Shown here: positions 43,314 to 52,141 of the stretch, in pieces
Layout: every line of letters starts with the position of its first letter
How positions within the stretch are numbered: position 1 is the first letter of the stretch
Source: Paenibacillus etheri
Lineage (GTDB): Bacteria; Bacillota; Bacilli; Paenibacillales; Paenibacillaceae
DNA length: 64,000 nt
Assembly (NCBI RefSeq): GCF_001012825.1
Contig: NZ_LCZJ02000026.1
Location: 36,761-100,760 of the forward strand
Direction of reading: 5' to 3'
Translations under genes and position numbers: made by a program
Notes under the pieces: model-generated
Databases searched by the model: none
Told to the model about the DNA's origin: nothing
What the model saw: the letters and a program-made list of their open reading frames with translations, nothing else

Positions 43314-45110
43314 TCACTCCGCAGGCATGGATAAGATCAACCGAGTACCTTCATTCTCCACGCTTTCGACGCTTAATCCGTATTGTTCACCGAACACCAT
43401 TTGAATTCTCCGATGCACATTCATGAGCCCGATCCCACCGGTATGATAGAGGGAGTCTCCTTCCGTATCCGCCAGCTGATTCAGATTCAGCTTCTCACGA
43501 AGTTTAATAAGCCGTTCATGGGACATCCCTGCTCCGTTATCCTCTACGAAAACTAGAAACCGATCTCCCTCAATTCTGGCGTCAATTCGAATATAATGCC
43601 TGTCTTCAATTCCCTCAGGAAACGCATGCTGAAAAATATTTTCGATCAAGGGCTGAAGTGTCAGCCTGACCATCTTAGCCAGTAGCAGCGTCGGTGGAAT
43701 CACAACGTCGATTTCGAACTCCCTGCCGATCCGGTGTTTGAGAATCGTCATATAGCTCAGTACATGATTAAGCTCATTGGCAATCCTGATCTCCTCAAGG
43801 TTGGTTTGGATAGAGTAGCGCAGCATAAATGCCATAGCTTCCACTATTTCTGTAATTTCATCCGAATCCTGAACGACCGCGTAGCATTTAATAGTCTCTA
43901 AAGTGTTATATAAATAGTGTGGATTAATCTGTAGCTGGAGTGCTTGGAATTCAGCCTGATGACGCTCTAGAGCCTCCTTCTGGGTGGTAAGCTCCGCTTC
44001 GTATACCCGCTCAATCATTTCAGACAACCGGGTCACCATGAGATTGTAGCTACGCATCAATCCCCCCAGCTCATCCTGACGGCCGTTCATCTCAAGCCTA
44101 CGCCACTTGCCTTTTTCCGCCTCCCTCATCCCTTCCTTAAGAATCAGGATCGGCTTCGTGATGGATCGTCCGAACCAGATGGCAAGCAATAGTGTGCCAA
44201 CAAGCGTAAGAGCTCCCACCACCAGTGTGGTCGTACGAATGGTAGAAATAGGCTTGCGCAGCTCGCCAATCGGTATGGATACTACAAGCTGCCAATTGGA
44301 ATAATCGGATTTTCTCGACACGAACAAATACTCTTTCCCGTCTACCTTTTCCACGACAGAATCATTTGGGTGTTGAAATACGTTCTGAATTTGCTCAGCA
44401 GATAACTCAGGATAGTTCTTATTTCCTTCTGCCCGATATAGGAGCTTGCCGAATTCGTCCATGATAAAATAGGACCCGCCCTGTCCCAGATCAAGAGGCT
44501 CCCATATGCGGGCCAGATCCTCTGCCTTAAATTCAATGGCTACTATACCCTTCGGGCGATAGGAAGCGACTCCTCTGATCCGGCGGACCATCGTAATAAT
44601 GTTCTTATCCCCTTCATTCATCACATTCGTGTTGAGAATGGTGATGCGGCCGCTCTCCGGCGTATGTTCGCTTAAGAAGCGGTAGCGTTCCTGCGGATGA
44701 AACTTCAGGCTATGCGCTTGATTTGAGTTATCATCGCTAATGGCCTTGCCGTGTTCACCGATAACGTATATCAGATTAATCTGGGGATACAGAATAAACA
44801 AAGATCGAAACAAATACTTCTGTATGTCATTCGTATATTGATAGTAGGAGAAGCTATTCTCCGGGTCCATATCCAGGAATTCTTTGACTTGATTGTAGGA
44901 CAGGATGGAGTCGCTAGCCTTTTCATAATTTTGCAAATACAAATCCGTTTGATAGGACGCGCTTCGGATGACTTGGGCAATGGACTTCTCTGAAGATTTA
45001 TCCAGCTCAGCCGAAGCCTGAAAATAGGAGATAAATCCAACCATGGACAAGGAAAGAAGAATGACGGTCAAAAAGGAGGCAAACAACTTGTTCGACAGAC
45101 TTTTTCTCAT
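43314..45110 (-). CDS. Membrane sensor histidine kinase (YesM/LytS-like)
   Basis: The 598-residue kinase has a first membrane helix at about residues 9-30, an extracellular Cache-type sensor of 260 residues, a second helix at about 295-315 (TTLVVGALTLVGTLLLAIWFG), a HAMP domain, then the His_kinase block LQLQINPHYLYNTLETIKCYA with the phosphorylated His and an ATPase domain (IENIFQHAFPEG, VEDNGAGMS). It starts inside the stop of the response regulator gene (TGATG). In similar Paenibacillus operons this pair senses extracellular oligosaccharide, often via the binding protein. Confidence 0.93.
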   Translation of the reverse strand: MRKSLSNKLFASFLTVILLSLSMVGFISYFQASAELDKSSEKSIAQVIRSASYQTDLYLQNYEKASDSILSYNQVKEFLDMDPENSFSYYQYTNDIQKYLFRSLFILYPQINLIYVIGEHGKAISDDNSNQAHSLKFHPQERYRFLSEHTPESGRITILNTNVMNEGDKNIITMVRRIRGVASYRPKGIVAIEFKAEDLARIWEPLDLGQGGSYFIMDEFGKLLYRAEGNKNYPELSAEQIQNVFQHPNDSVVEKVDGKEYLFVSRKSDYSNWQLVVSIPIGELRKPISTIRTTTLVVGALTLVGTLLLAIWFGRSITKPILILKEGMREAEKGKWRRLEMNGRQDELGGLMRSYNLMVTRLSEMIERVYEAELTTQKEALERHQAEFQALQLQINPHYLYNTLETIKCYAVVQDSDEITEIVEAMAFMLRYSIQTNLEEIRIANELNHVLSYMTILKHRIGREFEIDVVIPPTLLLAKMVRLTLQPLIENIFQHAFPEGIEDRHYIRIDARIEGDRFLVFVEDNGAGMSHERLIKLREKLNLNQLADTEGDSLYHTGGIGLMNVHRRIQMVFGEQYGLSVESVENEGTRLILSMPAE

Positions 45111-46141
45111 CAATCTATCCCCAGCTGGTTGCGATACTCAGAAGGAGCCAGCCCGGTAAACTTCTTAAATGTCTTCGTAAAATGGGGATGATCTGCATAC
45201 CCGACCTCATAGGAAATATCGGTTATCCGAAAGCTTGCATCGGCAAGCAGCCTTTTGGCCTTCTCCATCCTACGTTTGATGCGGTAATGTACAAAGGTCT
45301 CTCCCGTCGAGTGTTTAAACATCTGGCTGAAGTAAGAGGCATTTAGACCAAGCACTTCCGCCACCTCCTCCAGCGATACTTCCTGGGCGAGATGCTTTTC
45401 GATGAATGCTTTAGCTTCCTCTATCGGGTCCTTCGCTTTGCCCTTGCGCTTTCTACGGAGCTCTTCCAATATAGTTGCTGACGCTTCTGCGAAGCAGTGG
45501 AATAACTGTTCAGGTCCAGCTGCTGCGGACAAGTCTAACACGCTTTTCCCGGGTATGACCGAATTGACAAGGAGCTTCTTCACGAGCAAGGCGTAGCCCT
45601 CTTCCAGAAGCTCTTTTTGCTGACTTCGGCTCATCTTGCGCTGGAGGAAGTCAGTTTCCCATTCCTGTAGTACAAGGTACAACCTCTCTTTATCCAAGGT
45701 CCAGATGGCATCATCCATACGCATGACCCATTCATCAAGCTTAGCGACAGAAACAAAACTCTCCAGCTTCTTTCTATACGCTTCCAGTTTGGCGATCACA
45801 TTTTGAAGGTTCACTTTGCTCACGGGCTTCAGGAGATATTCTTTCACTCCATAGGACACGCATTGGCGGGCGTATTCAAAATCACCGTAACCTGTGATAA
45901 CAACGGTTTGAATATCCGTCTCCATCTCCGATAACCGCCGGCATAACTCCAGTCCGTTTACTTTGGGCATACGGATATCTGTAAAAAGAAAATCCGGCTG
46001 TTCCTCCATAATGAGCTGAATTGCCTCTTCGCCATTCTGAGCCAGTTTGATATTATACGGATGCTCGCTGCATTGCTGGATCATGATAGACAGTCCCTTT
46101 CGAATCATGGGCTCGTCGTCTACGATTAATACACATCTCAT
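45110..46141 (-). CDS. AraC-family response regulator (YesN-like)
   Basis: The 343-residue protein has an N-terminal receiver with DDEPMIRKG, phosphoacceptor Asp in FTDIRMPKVNG (about residue 55), the conserved Thr in VVITGYGDF, and Lys in YLLKPVSK. A linker of about 120 residues precedes a C-terminal AraC double helix-turn-helix, LAQEVSLEEVAEVLGLNASYFSQMFKHSTGETF and FRITDISYEVGYADHPHFTKTFKKFTGLAPSEYR. It probably activates the whole carbohydrate operon when the partner kinase is stimulated. Confidence 0.94.
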   Translation of the reverse strand: MRCVLIVDDEPMIRKGLSIMIQQCSEHPYNIKLAQNGEEAIQLIMEEQPDFLFTDIRMPKVNGLELCRRLSEMETDIQTVVITGYGDFEYARQCVSYGVKEYLLKPVSKVNLQNVIAKLEAYRKKLESFVSVAKLDEWVMRMDDAIWTLDKERLYLVLQEWETDFLQRKMSRSQQKELLEEGYALLVKKLLVNSVIPGKSVLDLSAAAGPEQLFHCFAEASATILEELRRKRKGKAKDPIEEAKAFIEKHLAQEVSLEEVAEVLGLNASYFSQMFKHSTGETFVHYRIKRRMEKAKRLLADASFRITDISYEVGYADHPHFTKTFKKFTGLAPSEYRNQLGID

Positions 46142-46205
46142 CCATGGATACCACCTTCCGATTCGTCTCGCTTAACGCGTTCCTATTCTACCACACTATA
46201 TTAGA

Positions 46206-47090
46206 TCAGGATTTGACGGATCCGACCATCATTCCTTTAACGAAATGGCGTTGAAGAAACGGATAAATCATGATAATCGGAATAGTAGCGACAATGATAA
46301 CAGCCATTTTAATGCCCTCAGGTGAGGTGTGGGCCAAAGAACTATAAACTGAGGAAGCCGGATCAATGCTGATATCGTCCGTCTCGAAGAGCTTCTTCAA
46401 CATCACCTGCAGAGGCCATAAAGACGGCTTGTTGATATAATACAGAGCACTCATGTACGTATTCCAGTGCCCGACGGCGTAGAAAATCCCCAATGAGGCC
46501 ATTACCGGTTTTGATAATGGTAGTACCATATTGACAATGATCCGCAGCTCACCACACCCATCGATTCTGGAGGAATCTATCAGCTCCTGAGGTAGCTGCA
46601 TGAAGAAACTTCTCATCACGAAAAAGTTAAAAGCACTGATGGCGCCCGGAATCATAAGTGCCCAAAGAGAGTTCATAAGACCCAAATTTTTGATCAGGAT
46701 AAAGTTTGGAATAAGGGGGGCGCTGAATACCATAGTGAACAATACCATCATGACAATATATTTGCGTCCTACGAATTCCGGCCGTGACACCGGATAAGCG
46801 AGAGACGCTGTCGCAATCAGATTGATGGCGGTGCCCAGTACCGTAATATAGACGGAGACACCGAACGCCCGCCAAATGGAATGATCGCTGAAAACATACT
46901 GATAATTGATCGCCGTAAAGTCCTTTGGCAGCAAGCCTACCCTGCCATTAATAATTGCTTCAGAGCTGCTAAAGGACTGGGCAATCACATTCAGAAACGG
47001 CAGAAACATAGCCAAAGCGAGAGCAGTTAGAAACAATAGATTGAACATATTAAATAGATTCTGGCCGCGAGTATAGCGTACTCTCATCAT
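46206..47090 (-). CDS. Carbohydrate ABC transporter permease (MalG-like)
   Basis: The 294-residue permease has six membrane helices and the EAA loop ELIDSSRIDGCGELRIIVNMVLPLSKPV (about residues 180-207), where the ATPase docks. GGAGGTAGGG lies before two adjacent ATGs at 47090 and 47087; either may be used, and an upstream ATG that contains this site is not. It pairs with the permease gene just upstream and with the LplA-like binding protein. Confidence 0.92.
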   Translation of the reverse strand: MMRVRYTRGQNLFNMFNLLFLTALALAMFLPFLNVIAQSFSSSEAIINGRVGLLPKDFTAINYQYVFSDHSIWRAFGVSVYITVLGTAINLIATASLAYPVSRPEFVGRKYIVMMVLFTMVFSAPLIPNFILIKNLGLMNSLWALMIPGAISAFNFFVMRSFFMQLPQELIDSSRIDGCGELRIIVNMVLPLSKPVMASLGIFYAVGHWNTYMSALYYINKPSLWPLQVMLKKLFETDDISIDPASSVYSSLAHTSPEGIKMAVIIVATIPIIMIYPFLQRHFVKGMMVGSVKS

Positions 47091-47111
47091 CCCTACCTCC
47101 ATAAAGAGCGA

Positions 47112-48068
47112 TTAATACAGCGATTCACCGGTTGTTTTTTTGCTCAAAATGTTGCCGATGAGCACCAGAATGAGTCCAACTACCGACTTGAATAGCCCCA
47201 CTGCCGTTGTATAACTGTATTGCTGAGACAGCAGCCCCGCCTTATAGATATAAGTGTCCAGAATCTCCCCGTTCCCGGTATTAAGCGCGTTCAGGAATAC
47301 CCATACCCGCTCGAAGCCAAGATCAAGAAATCTCCCGATATGGAGAAGGAACAAAATCATAATCGTCGGTATCAGTGACGGAAGTGTAATGGCTAAGGTT
47401 TGTTTCCAGCGCCCGGCTCCGTCCACTTCAGCAGCCTCATACAGATCTGGATTTATTCCTGCCAACGCGGCCAGATAAATGATCGTACCGTACCCGGAAT
47501 CCCTCCAAATGCCGGAACTGATCAAAATCGTGCGAATATATGAATTTTCACCAAGAAAATAAATCGGTTCAAAGCCGAAGGCTTGTAAAACCTGATTCAC
47601 AATCCCTGTTCCTGGGGAGAGGATACCCAAGGCGATACCGCTCACAATTACCCAGGATAGGAAATGGGGCATATAAACCACCGTTTGCAAAAACCGTTTG
47701 TAAAACACAAGACGAATTTCATTCAGCAGAAGCGCAAGCAATATTGGAGCCGGGAAGGCAAATATGAGATCATACAAGCCTAGCAGAATCGTATTGCTTA
47801 AGATTCTTCCGAAATCCTGGTATTGAAACATCGTCCTAAAGTGCTCAAGCCCTACCCATTCACTGCCTGTAAAGCCTTTAAAAATGTTGTAGTTCTGAAA
47901 CGCAATCACTGAACCGGCCAACGGCAAGTACTTGAAAATGATAAAATACAAGATCCCGGGAATCGCGATCACATAGAGTGCTCTGAATTTCCACATGTTT
48001 AAAAACAAGGACCTTTTCGTGTCGGCTTTGTAGTTAATAAGGTCAATCCCGGTTAACTTAGCCTTCAT
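47112..48068 (-). CDS. Sugar ABC transporter permease (LplB-like)
   Basis: The 318-residue protein has six membrane helices and the EAA loop YEAAEVDGAGRWKQTLAITLPSLIPT (about residues 203-228). The N-terminal KFRALYVIAIPGILYFIIFKYLPLAGSVIAFQNY is the usual start of LplB-type permeases in Paenibacillus. Its 5' end overlaps the tautomerase gene by 11 bases, so both are read from one transcript. Confidence 0.93.
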   Translation of the reverse strand: MKAKLTGIDLINYKADTKRSLFLNMWKFRALYVIAIPGILYFIIFKYLPLAGSVIAFQNYNIFKGFTGSEWVGLEHFRTMFQYQDFGRILSNTILLGLYDLIFAFPAPILLALLLNEIRLVFYKRFLQTVVYMPHFLSWVIVSGIALGILSPGTGIVNQVLQAFGFEPIYFLGENSYIRTILISSGIWRDSGYGTIIYLAALAGINPDLYEAAEVDGAGRWKQTLAITLPSLIPTIMILFLLHIGRFLDLGFERVWVFLNALNTGNGEILDTYIYKAGLLSQQYSYTTAVGLFKSVVGLILVLIGNILSKKTTGESLY

Positions 48069-48264
48069 AACCGTTTCCTATAGGTCCTTTTTTCAGCAGG
48101 TTCGCTGGAGCATTCTCATCTAATGGAATTTCTTGAAATTCGACGGTAATAAACCGTTCCTCCCGTTCAATAATTCGGGATAACTCCCGTGTGAATACAG
48201 TAACGATCTCCTCCTTCTGCTCACTCGTTCGGCCTTCGTACATCCTAATCTCAATATGTGGCAT
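48058..48264 (-). CDS. 4-oxalocrotonate tautomerase family protein
   Basis: The 68-residue protein begins MPHIEIRMYEGRTSEQKEEIVTVFTRELSRIIE, the beta-alpha-beta unit of tautomerases that use the N-terminal Pro (exposed after Met removal) as catalytic base. The start at 48264 is chosen because it exposes this Pro and is preceded by GGAGG. It is the first gene of the carbohydrate operon and overlaps the permease gene. Isomerisation of an unsaturated keto-uronate is a plausible job, but it is not established for the family. Confidence 0.85.
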   Translation of the reverse strand: MPHIEIRMYEGRTSEQKEEIVTVFTRELSRIIEREERFITVEFQEIPLDENAPANLLKKGPIGNGYEG

Positions 48265-48319
48265 CCGCTTTCCTCCATTTCCTCGAATAGTGATTGAATC
48301 TAACCTCATTCTACCTGCA

Positions 48320-48333
48320 ATAAAGCGCTTGCA
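48320..48333. promoter_or_regulatory. Candidate CcpA (cre) site upstream of the carbohydrate operon
   Basis: Read on the minus strand TGCAAGCGCTTTAT matches the catabolite-response consensus TG-N-AA-R-CG-Y-WWW-CA at 12 of 14 positions, with core AAGCGCTT. It lies 56 bases before the tautomerase start, near a possible -10 TAGAAT, and would give glucose repression. Confidence 0.5.
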
Positions 48334-48416
48334 ATATGGATTTTCTATGAGTAAGCTTGTGTTTTCTTTAGGGTATATTCAGTAATAATCGAGCTGCAAT
48401 TCAAGCGAGCCCCTGA

Positions 48417-48464
48417 AAAAAAGCGACATCTCTACCGTAATCTATGGTAGAAATGCCGCTTTAT
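48417..48464 (-). terminator. Terminator after the Crp/Fnr gene
   Basis: The minus strand reads AAAGCGGCATTTCTACC, a loop and GGTAGAGATGTCGCTTT, with one or two mismatches, then a run of T. It ends the flavodiiron operon. Confidence 0.83.
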
Positions 48465-48488
48465 CATTTTAGATTTATAATTACTATT

Positions 48489-49199
48489 TTAATACCCCAT
48501 ATAACTTTCCAAACCCGCTGGATCTATAATGAGCATTTGCTTGTTTCCAATTAGTTCAATAAGGCCTGAATCTTCAAACCTTGAGAATTTTCTGCTGATG
48601 GTTTCGCGGGTGACCCCAACATAACTGGCCAGTTCTTCACGAGACAACGGAAGGTCTATATGAATATGAGCACCACGTTGCTTACCATATTTGTCACCGA
48701 GTTCCATGATCATATAAGCAATTCGTATTTCTGGATCTTTGGTCGCCAAGCTCTGCGCCAAATTTTCTGTATGGGCTAATCTTTTGGTCACACTCCTCAG
48801 CAGTCGGAGTGAAATATCCGGATTTTCCGTCATCAGCTGCTCCATATCCGTTCGAGTCAGCATGCAAATGTTAGTATCTTTTAGAGCATAAGCACTGAAG
48901 TTGCTCAGCTCATCGCTGTTAAAAATGCTCAGTTCCCCGAAAAAATCCCCGTTCGTCAAGATGTGCAAAATTTGTTCTTTGCCCTCGGGAGTTGTTTTGG
49001 ATAATTTAACATGGCCTCGCTGAATAATGTACAGCGTATCCGATGGCGCCCCTTCCAGAATTAACGGTTGACCTTTGGTGAACTTACGATGCTTGATCAT
49101 GGCGCTGATCCGGGAGAGATCGTCATCGCTTAACGCAGCAAAAATAGGTACCTTGCGGGTACAAGGTTCAGCAGCGTATTGGCAAGAATACTCCTTCAT
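48489..49199 (-). CDS. Crp/Fnr-family transcriptional regulator
   Basis: The 236-residue protein has a cyclic-nucleotide-type sensor barrel (GQPLILEGAPSDTLYIIQRGHVKLSKTTPEGKEQILHILTNGDFFGEL, residues about 36-83), a long dimer helix, and a C-terminal winged helix with LSREELASYVGVTRETISRKFSRFEDSGLI. Near the N-terminus Cys6 and Cys13 (SCQYAAEPC) recall Fe-S-type Fnr proteins, but the standard four-cysteine set is incomplete. The start at 49199 follows AGGGGGA. It is the fourth gene of the flavodiiron operon and may regulate it in response to O2, NO or redox state. Confidence 0.88.
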   Translation of the reverse strand: MKEYSCQYAAEPCTRKVPIFAALSDDDLSRISAMIKHRKFTKGQPLILEGAPSDTLYIIQRGHVKLSKTTPEGKEQILHILTNGDFFGELSIFNSDELSNFSAYALKDTNICMLTRTDMEQLMTENPDISLRLLRSVTKRLAHTENLAQSLATKDPEIRIAYMIMELGDKYGKQRGAHIHIDLPLSREELASYVGVTRETISRKFSRFEDSGLIELIGNKQMLIIDPAGLESYMGY

Positions 49200-49244
49200 A
49201 ACTGTCCCCCTGTTGTTCATTTTTTGTATAAACCTTACTTCCCT

Positions 49245-49427
49245 TTAGGATGCAGAAGTTTTTTTCTCTTCAACCGGCGCAAAATGGCTTGTATCTTCAC
49301 CACATACCGGACAAACCCAATCTTCAGGCAAGTCTTCAAATGCAGTGCCTGCAACAACATCCTCATCGGGGTCGCCTACTGCCGGATCATAGATATAACC
49401 ACAGGGTAGACAAATGTATTTTTTCAT
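49245..49427 (-). CDS. Rubredoxin
   Basis: The 60-residue protein has the two CxxCG knuckles, [16 protein letters not shown] (Cys near residue 6 and 9) and [13 protein letters not shown]. These bind one iron in a Fe(Cys)4 site. It starts after a TAGGAG site and lies between the rubredoxin reductase gene and the Crp/Fnr gene. It carries electrons from the reductase to the flavodiiron protein, so the operon provides the whole electron chain. Confidence 0.95.
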   Translation of the reverse strand: MKKYICLPCGYIYDPAVGDPDEDVVAGTAFEDLPEDWVCPVCGEDTSHFAPVEEKKTSAS

Positions 49428-49458
49428 CTTTCTCATCTCCTAAAAATAATTTAGTAGT

Positions 49459-50673
49459 TTAGTTCAATCTGGTTTGTAATTCAGACATTATTTCCACGAG
49501 GCTACTCCCGATAACATCAATCCCCGTAAGGAGGATGCCTTGCTCCACAGCGGTTTTGTATACCAGAGAAGCAGCTGCACCTTGCCAGGATATCGCACCG
49601 ATCATTGTGTTATCTTTCACAAAGATACGCGTATACGCCCCATTTTCTTCTCCACTCACCACCGTATCGCAATACCGCTCATCAACGTCGCCTATCGAAA
49701 ATAAAGAGACTCCAAAAGCGTTAAATAAGGTAACTGGAACAGTTCTACGATACGCAGTCAGATTGGCAACCATATTACTGCCGGCAATCCGGCCCTGCTC
49801 CATCGCTCCGCCCCACAATCCTTCCACATGCCCGCTAATTTCAGCAACATCTCCGGCTGCATACACATGCAGATCATTTGTTTGCATATACTCATTTACG
49901 ATAATGCCCTGCCGGACTTGTATATTCGAGCCACTTAACAATTCCGTCTTCGGTACAATACCAATGGAGTAGACTACATGTTCACAAGAAAAATGAGATT
50001 GGTCGTCTAACGTTATTCCGGTAACAAACTCTGTTCCTGTAATAGACGCCACACCTGCTTGAAGAATAACCTTCACCCCTGCTTGTTCAAGGCGATCTTT
50101 AAGTAGCTGTGAGGATTTCTCATCAAGCTGTCTGCCCATCAGCCGGTGAGAAGCTTCGATCACTGTCACCTGATATCCAGCTTCATACAGCGCCCAAGCG
50201 GTTTCGATTCCCTGCACTCCCCCACCGATTACAGCTACATTACTGCCAGCCTGCAGGTTATCTTTCAATCGATCCGCGTCGTTCATATCCCGGAGGGTAT
50301 GCACATTGTTCAATCCGGCGCCCTCGAGGGAGAGCGCACGATTCTTCGCTCCCATGCACAATAGGAGCTTATGATAAGATACACGCTGCCCTTCTTCTGT
50401 CACCACCATTTGCCGGTCCAAGTGGATAGAACAGACTCGGGTCGAGGTTTTTACGGATATACGGTTATCACGGTACCATTTTTCCTTCTTGATTAATACC
50501 TTCTCACTGTGCAGGTCGGTAAACAGCCCCTTGGTCAGTTTAATCCGGTTGTAAGGGAGTTGGTTTTCCTCTCCCAGTATCGTAATTTCCGATTCTGCGT
50601 CTTGATCACGGATGGCTTTGGCGGCATGGACGGCTGCTACTCCGCCGCCAACAATAACGTAATGTTTGGTCAT
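49459..50673 (-). CDS. NAD(P)/FAD-dependent oxidoreductase, NADH:rubredoxin reductase type
   Basis: The 404-residue protein has an FAD motif VIVGGGVAAVHAAKAIRD (residues 5-22), an NAD motif VAVIGGGVQGIETAWALYEAG (about 145-165), and the second FAD motif VYAAGDVAEI (about 270). There is no CxxxxC disulfide pair as in glutathione reductases. This fits NADH:rubredoxin (or nitrite-reductase-like) reductases. It lies 16 bases after the flavodiiron gene and 31 before rubredoxin. Confidence 0.9.
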   Translation of the reverse strand: MTKHYVIVGGGVAAVHAAKAIRDQDAESEITILGEENQLPYNRIKLTKGLFTDLHSEKVLIKKEKWYRDNRISVKTSTRVCSIHLDRQMVVTEEGQRVSYHKLLLCMGAKNRALSLEGAGLNNVHTLRDMNDADRLKDNLQAGSNVAVIGGGVQGIETAWALYEAGYQVTVIEASHRLMGRQLDEKSSQLLKDRLEQAGVKVILQAGVASITGTEFVTGITLDDQSHFSCEHVVYSIGIVPKTELLSGSNIQVRQGIIVNEYMQTNDLHVYAAGDVAEISGHVEGLWGGAMEQGRIAGSNMVANLTAYRRTVPVTLFNAFGVSLFSIGDVDERYCDTVVSGEENGAYTRIFVKDNTMIGAISWQGAAASLVYKTAVEQGILLTGIDVIGSSLVEIMSELQTRLN

Positions 50674-50689
50674 CCTAAGTTCCTCCTCC

Positions 50690-51928
50690 CTAAAATGAAC
50701 TCAGCAGCAAATCCGATACAAATTCAGCCGCATTTTTAATTTTTTGAACTTTCTCAGGCTCTTTTGGAGAAAACCTGATTCGTACAGGGAACTCTACATG
50801 TGTCATCCCCGTGGATTTAATAACCTCAGAAGTGCTTTGCACCGTCATGTTTGTTCCGTTCAGATAATCCTGAATGACTTCAATGGCTTCACCACTCCAA
50901 CCGTAGGAGCCAAAGGCGGCAGCAAGCTTGCCTTCCAGGTTCATATGGTGCAATTCTTTCAGAATGTTCTCCAGGTTCCCGATCATATCTGCGTATTTAG
51001 TCGAGCTGCCGATAAAGACAGCGTCTGCTGACGTTATGCTGTTCAGAATATCGGTGGCACTGCTTTTATCTGCATCCCAGACCTCTGTCTCAATATTATT
51101 TTCCTGCAAGCAATCTTGTATAATTTTGGCCATCTTCTTGGTACTGTTTTTGATGGTGGTATATACGATGGTTGCTTTTTTTCCTTGCGTCGTTTCGCGG
51201 CTTAACGTGGCGTACATATCGATATACTTACGTATGTCCTCCCTGATCACAAACCCATGAGAAGGAGCGATCATCCGGATCTCAAGATCCTTAACAGCCT
51301 CTAACAGTGTTCTTACATATCTTCTATGAGGATGAATAATAGCTGCGTAATAGCCTTGGAAATCTTCCGTAATATCAAACCCGGCTTCATCGCTGAATAG
51401 ATTCTCTACCGCAACATGCGTGCTAAAAATATCACAAGGAAATAAGATTTGCTCTTCGATACAATAGGTAATCATCGTTTCAGCGGTATGAAGATATGGT
51501 GTTTCTTTAAACAGCAGCGTTTTTCCTCCAATATCCAACTTGTCTCCATCTTTAACCACCAGGAAGTTCCGGCTATGAAGCTTGTACATTTCCTGCAATT
51601 CCGGTACAGCAATTTCGGTGCATACGATCGTGGCATTTGCTGCCTTAGCAGCCAGAGCCGCCAGTCCACCAGAGTGATCAGGCTCTGTATGGTTAATTAC
51701 AATGTAATGGATATCTAGAAGATCAATCATTTCACCCAGGCACTCGGCATATTCACGTCCAAATTCCATATCTACGGTATCAATGACAGTCGGCTTGCCT
51801 GTTTTTAATAAATAGGAATTATAAGTAGTTCCTTTTTCTAGAATCAGGCGATGAAAAGGAACGTGACGGTTATCAATTTTGCCTATCCAGTAAATATCCT
51901 CGGCGATTTTTTTGAATTGTGTACTCAT
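50690..51928 (-). CDS. Flavodiiron protein (FprA-family A-type flavoprotein)
   Basis: The 412-residue protein has a metallo-beta-lactamase diiron core and a C-terminal flavodoxin domain. Diiron ligands are seen in INHTEPDHSGGL (His, Glu, Asp at about residues 79-83), in YLHTAETMI (His), LFPCDIFSTH (Asp), and APSHGFV (His). The flavodoxin part begins KATIVYTTIKNSTKKMAKII. It reduces O2 to water or NO to N2O with electrons from rubredoxin. The start at 51928 follows GGAGG. It heads a four-gene operon with a Fur-like box upstream. Confidence 0.93.
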   Translation of the reverse strand: MSTQFKKIAEDIYWIGKIDNRHVPFHRLILEKGTTYNSYLLKTGKPTVIDTVDMEFGREYAECLGEMIDLLDIHYIVINHTEPDHSGGLAALAAKAANATIVCTEIAVPELQEMYKLHSRNFLVVKDGDKLDIGGKTLLFKETPYLHTAETMITYCIEEQILFPCDIFSTHVAVENLFSDEAGFDITEDFQGYYAAIIHPHRRYVRTLLEAVKDLEIRMIAPSHGFVIREDIRKYIDMYATLSRETTQGKKATIVYTTIKNSTKKMAKIIQDCLQENNIETEVWDADKSSATDILNSITSADAVFIGSSTKYADMIGNLENILKELHHMNLEGKLAAAFGSYGWSGEAIEVIQDYLNGTNMTVQSTSEVIKSTGMTHVEFPVRIRFSPKEPEKVQKIKNAAEFVSDLLLSSF

Positions 51929-51951
51929 CTCTATAACCTCCAATGTTTGAT

Positions 51952-51966
51952 TGATAATGTTTATCA
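51952..51966 (-). promoter_or_regulatory. Fur-like operator of the flavodiiron operon
   Basis: TGATAATGTTTATCA lies 23 bases before the flavodiiron start. It is identical over 15 bases to the box at 6680-6694 in front of the heme operon, and has 14 of 15 matches to TGATAAT-N-ATTATCA. The flanking bases extend the symmetry to TTGATA-N5-TATCAA. Confidence 0.65.
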
Positions 51967-52141
51967 ACAACCATATTTTATTATGGCTGCCAAACAAAAA
52001 AGAGGATTTGAATCAAATTATGAAAGTTTAAAAAAAATGAATATCTTTAATTTAGACGATCTAAATAAAGTGATTATGCGTTGGGTCACATTTTAAATAA
52101 AAAAGTTTTATGTTCCGGATGTCTCTTGGCTCCAATTTTAG

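Noticed and set aside
51951-51967. FNR site TTGAT-N-ATCAA before the flavodiiron gene
   Set aside because: The half-sites are seven bases apart, while FNR needs four; the sequence fits the Fur 7-1-7 pattern better.
51984-52096. Short plus-strand frame of about 37 codons before the CapA remnant
   Set aside because: No ribosome site, A+T-rich low-complexity composition and no recognisable protein pattern.
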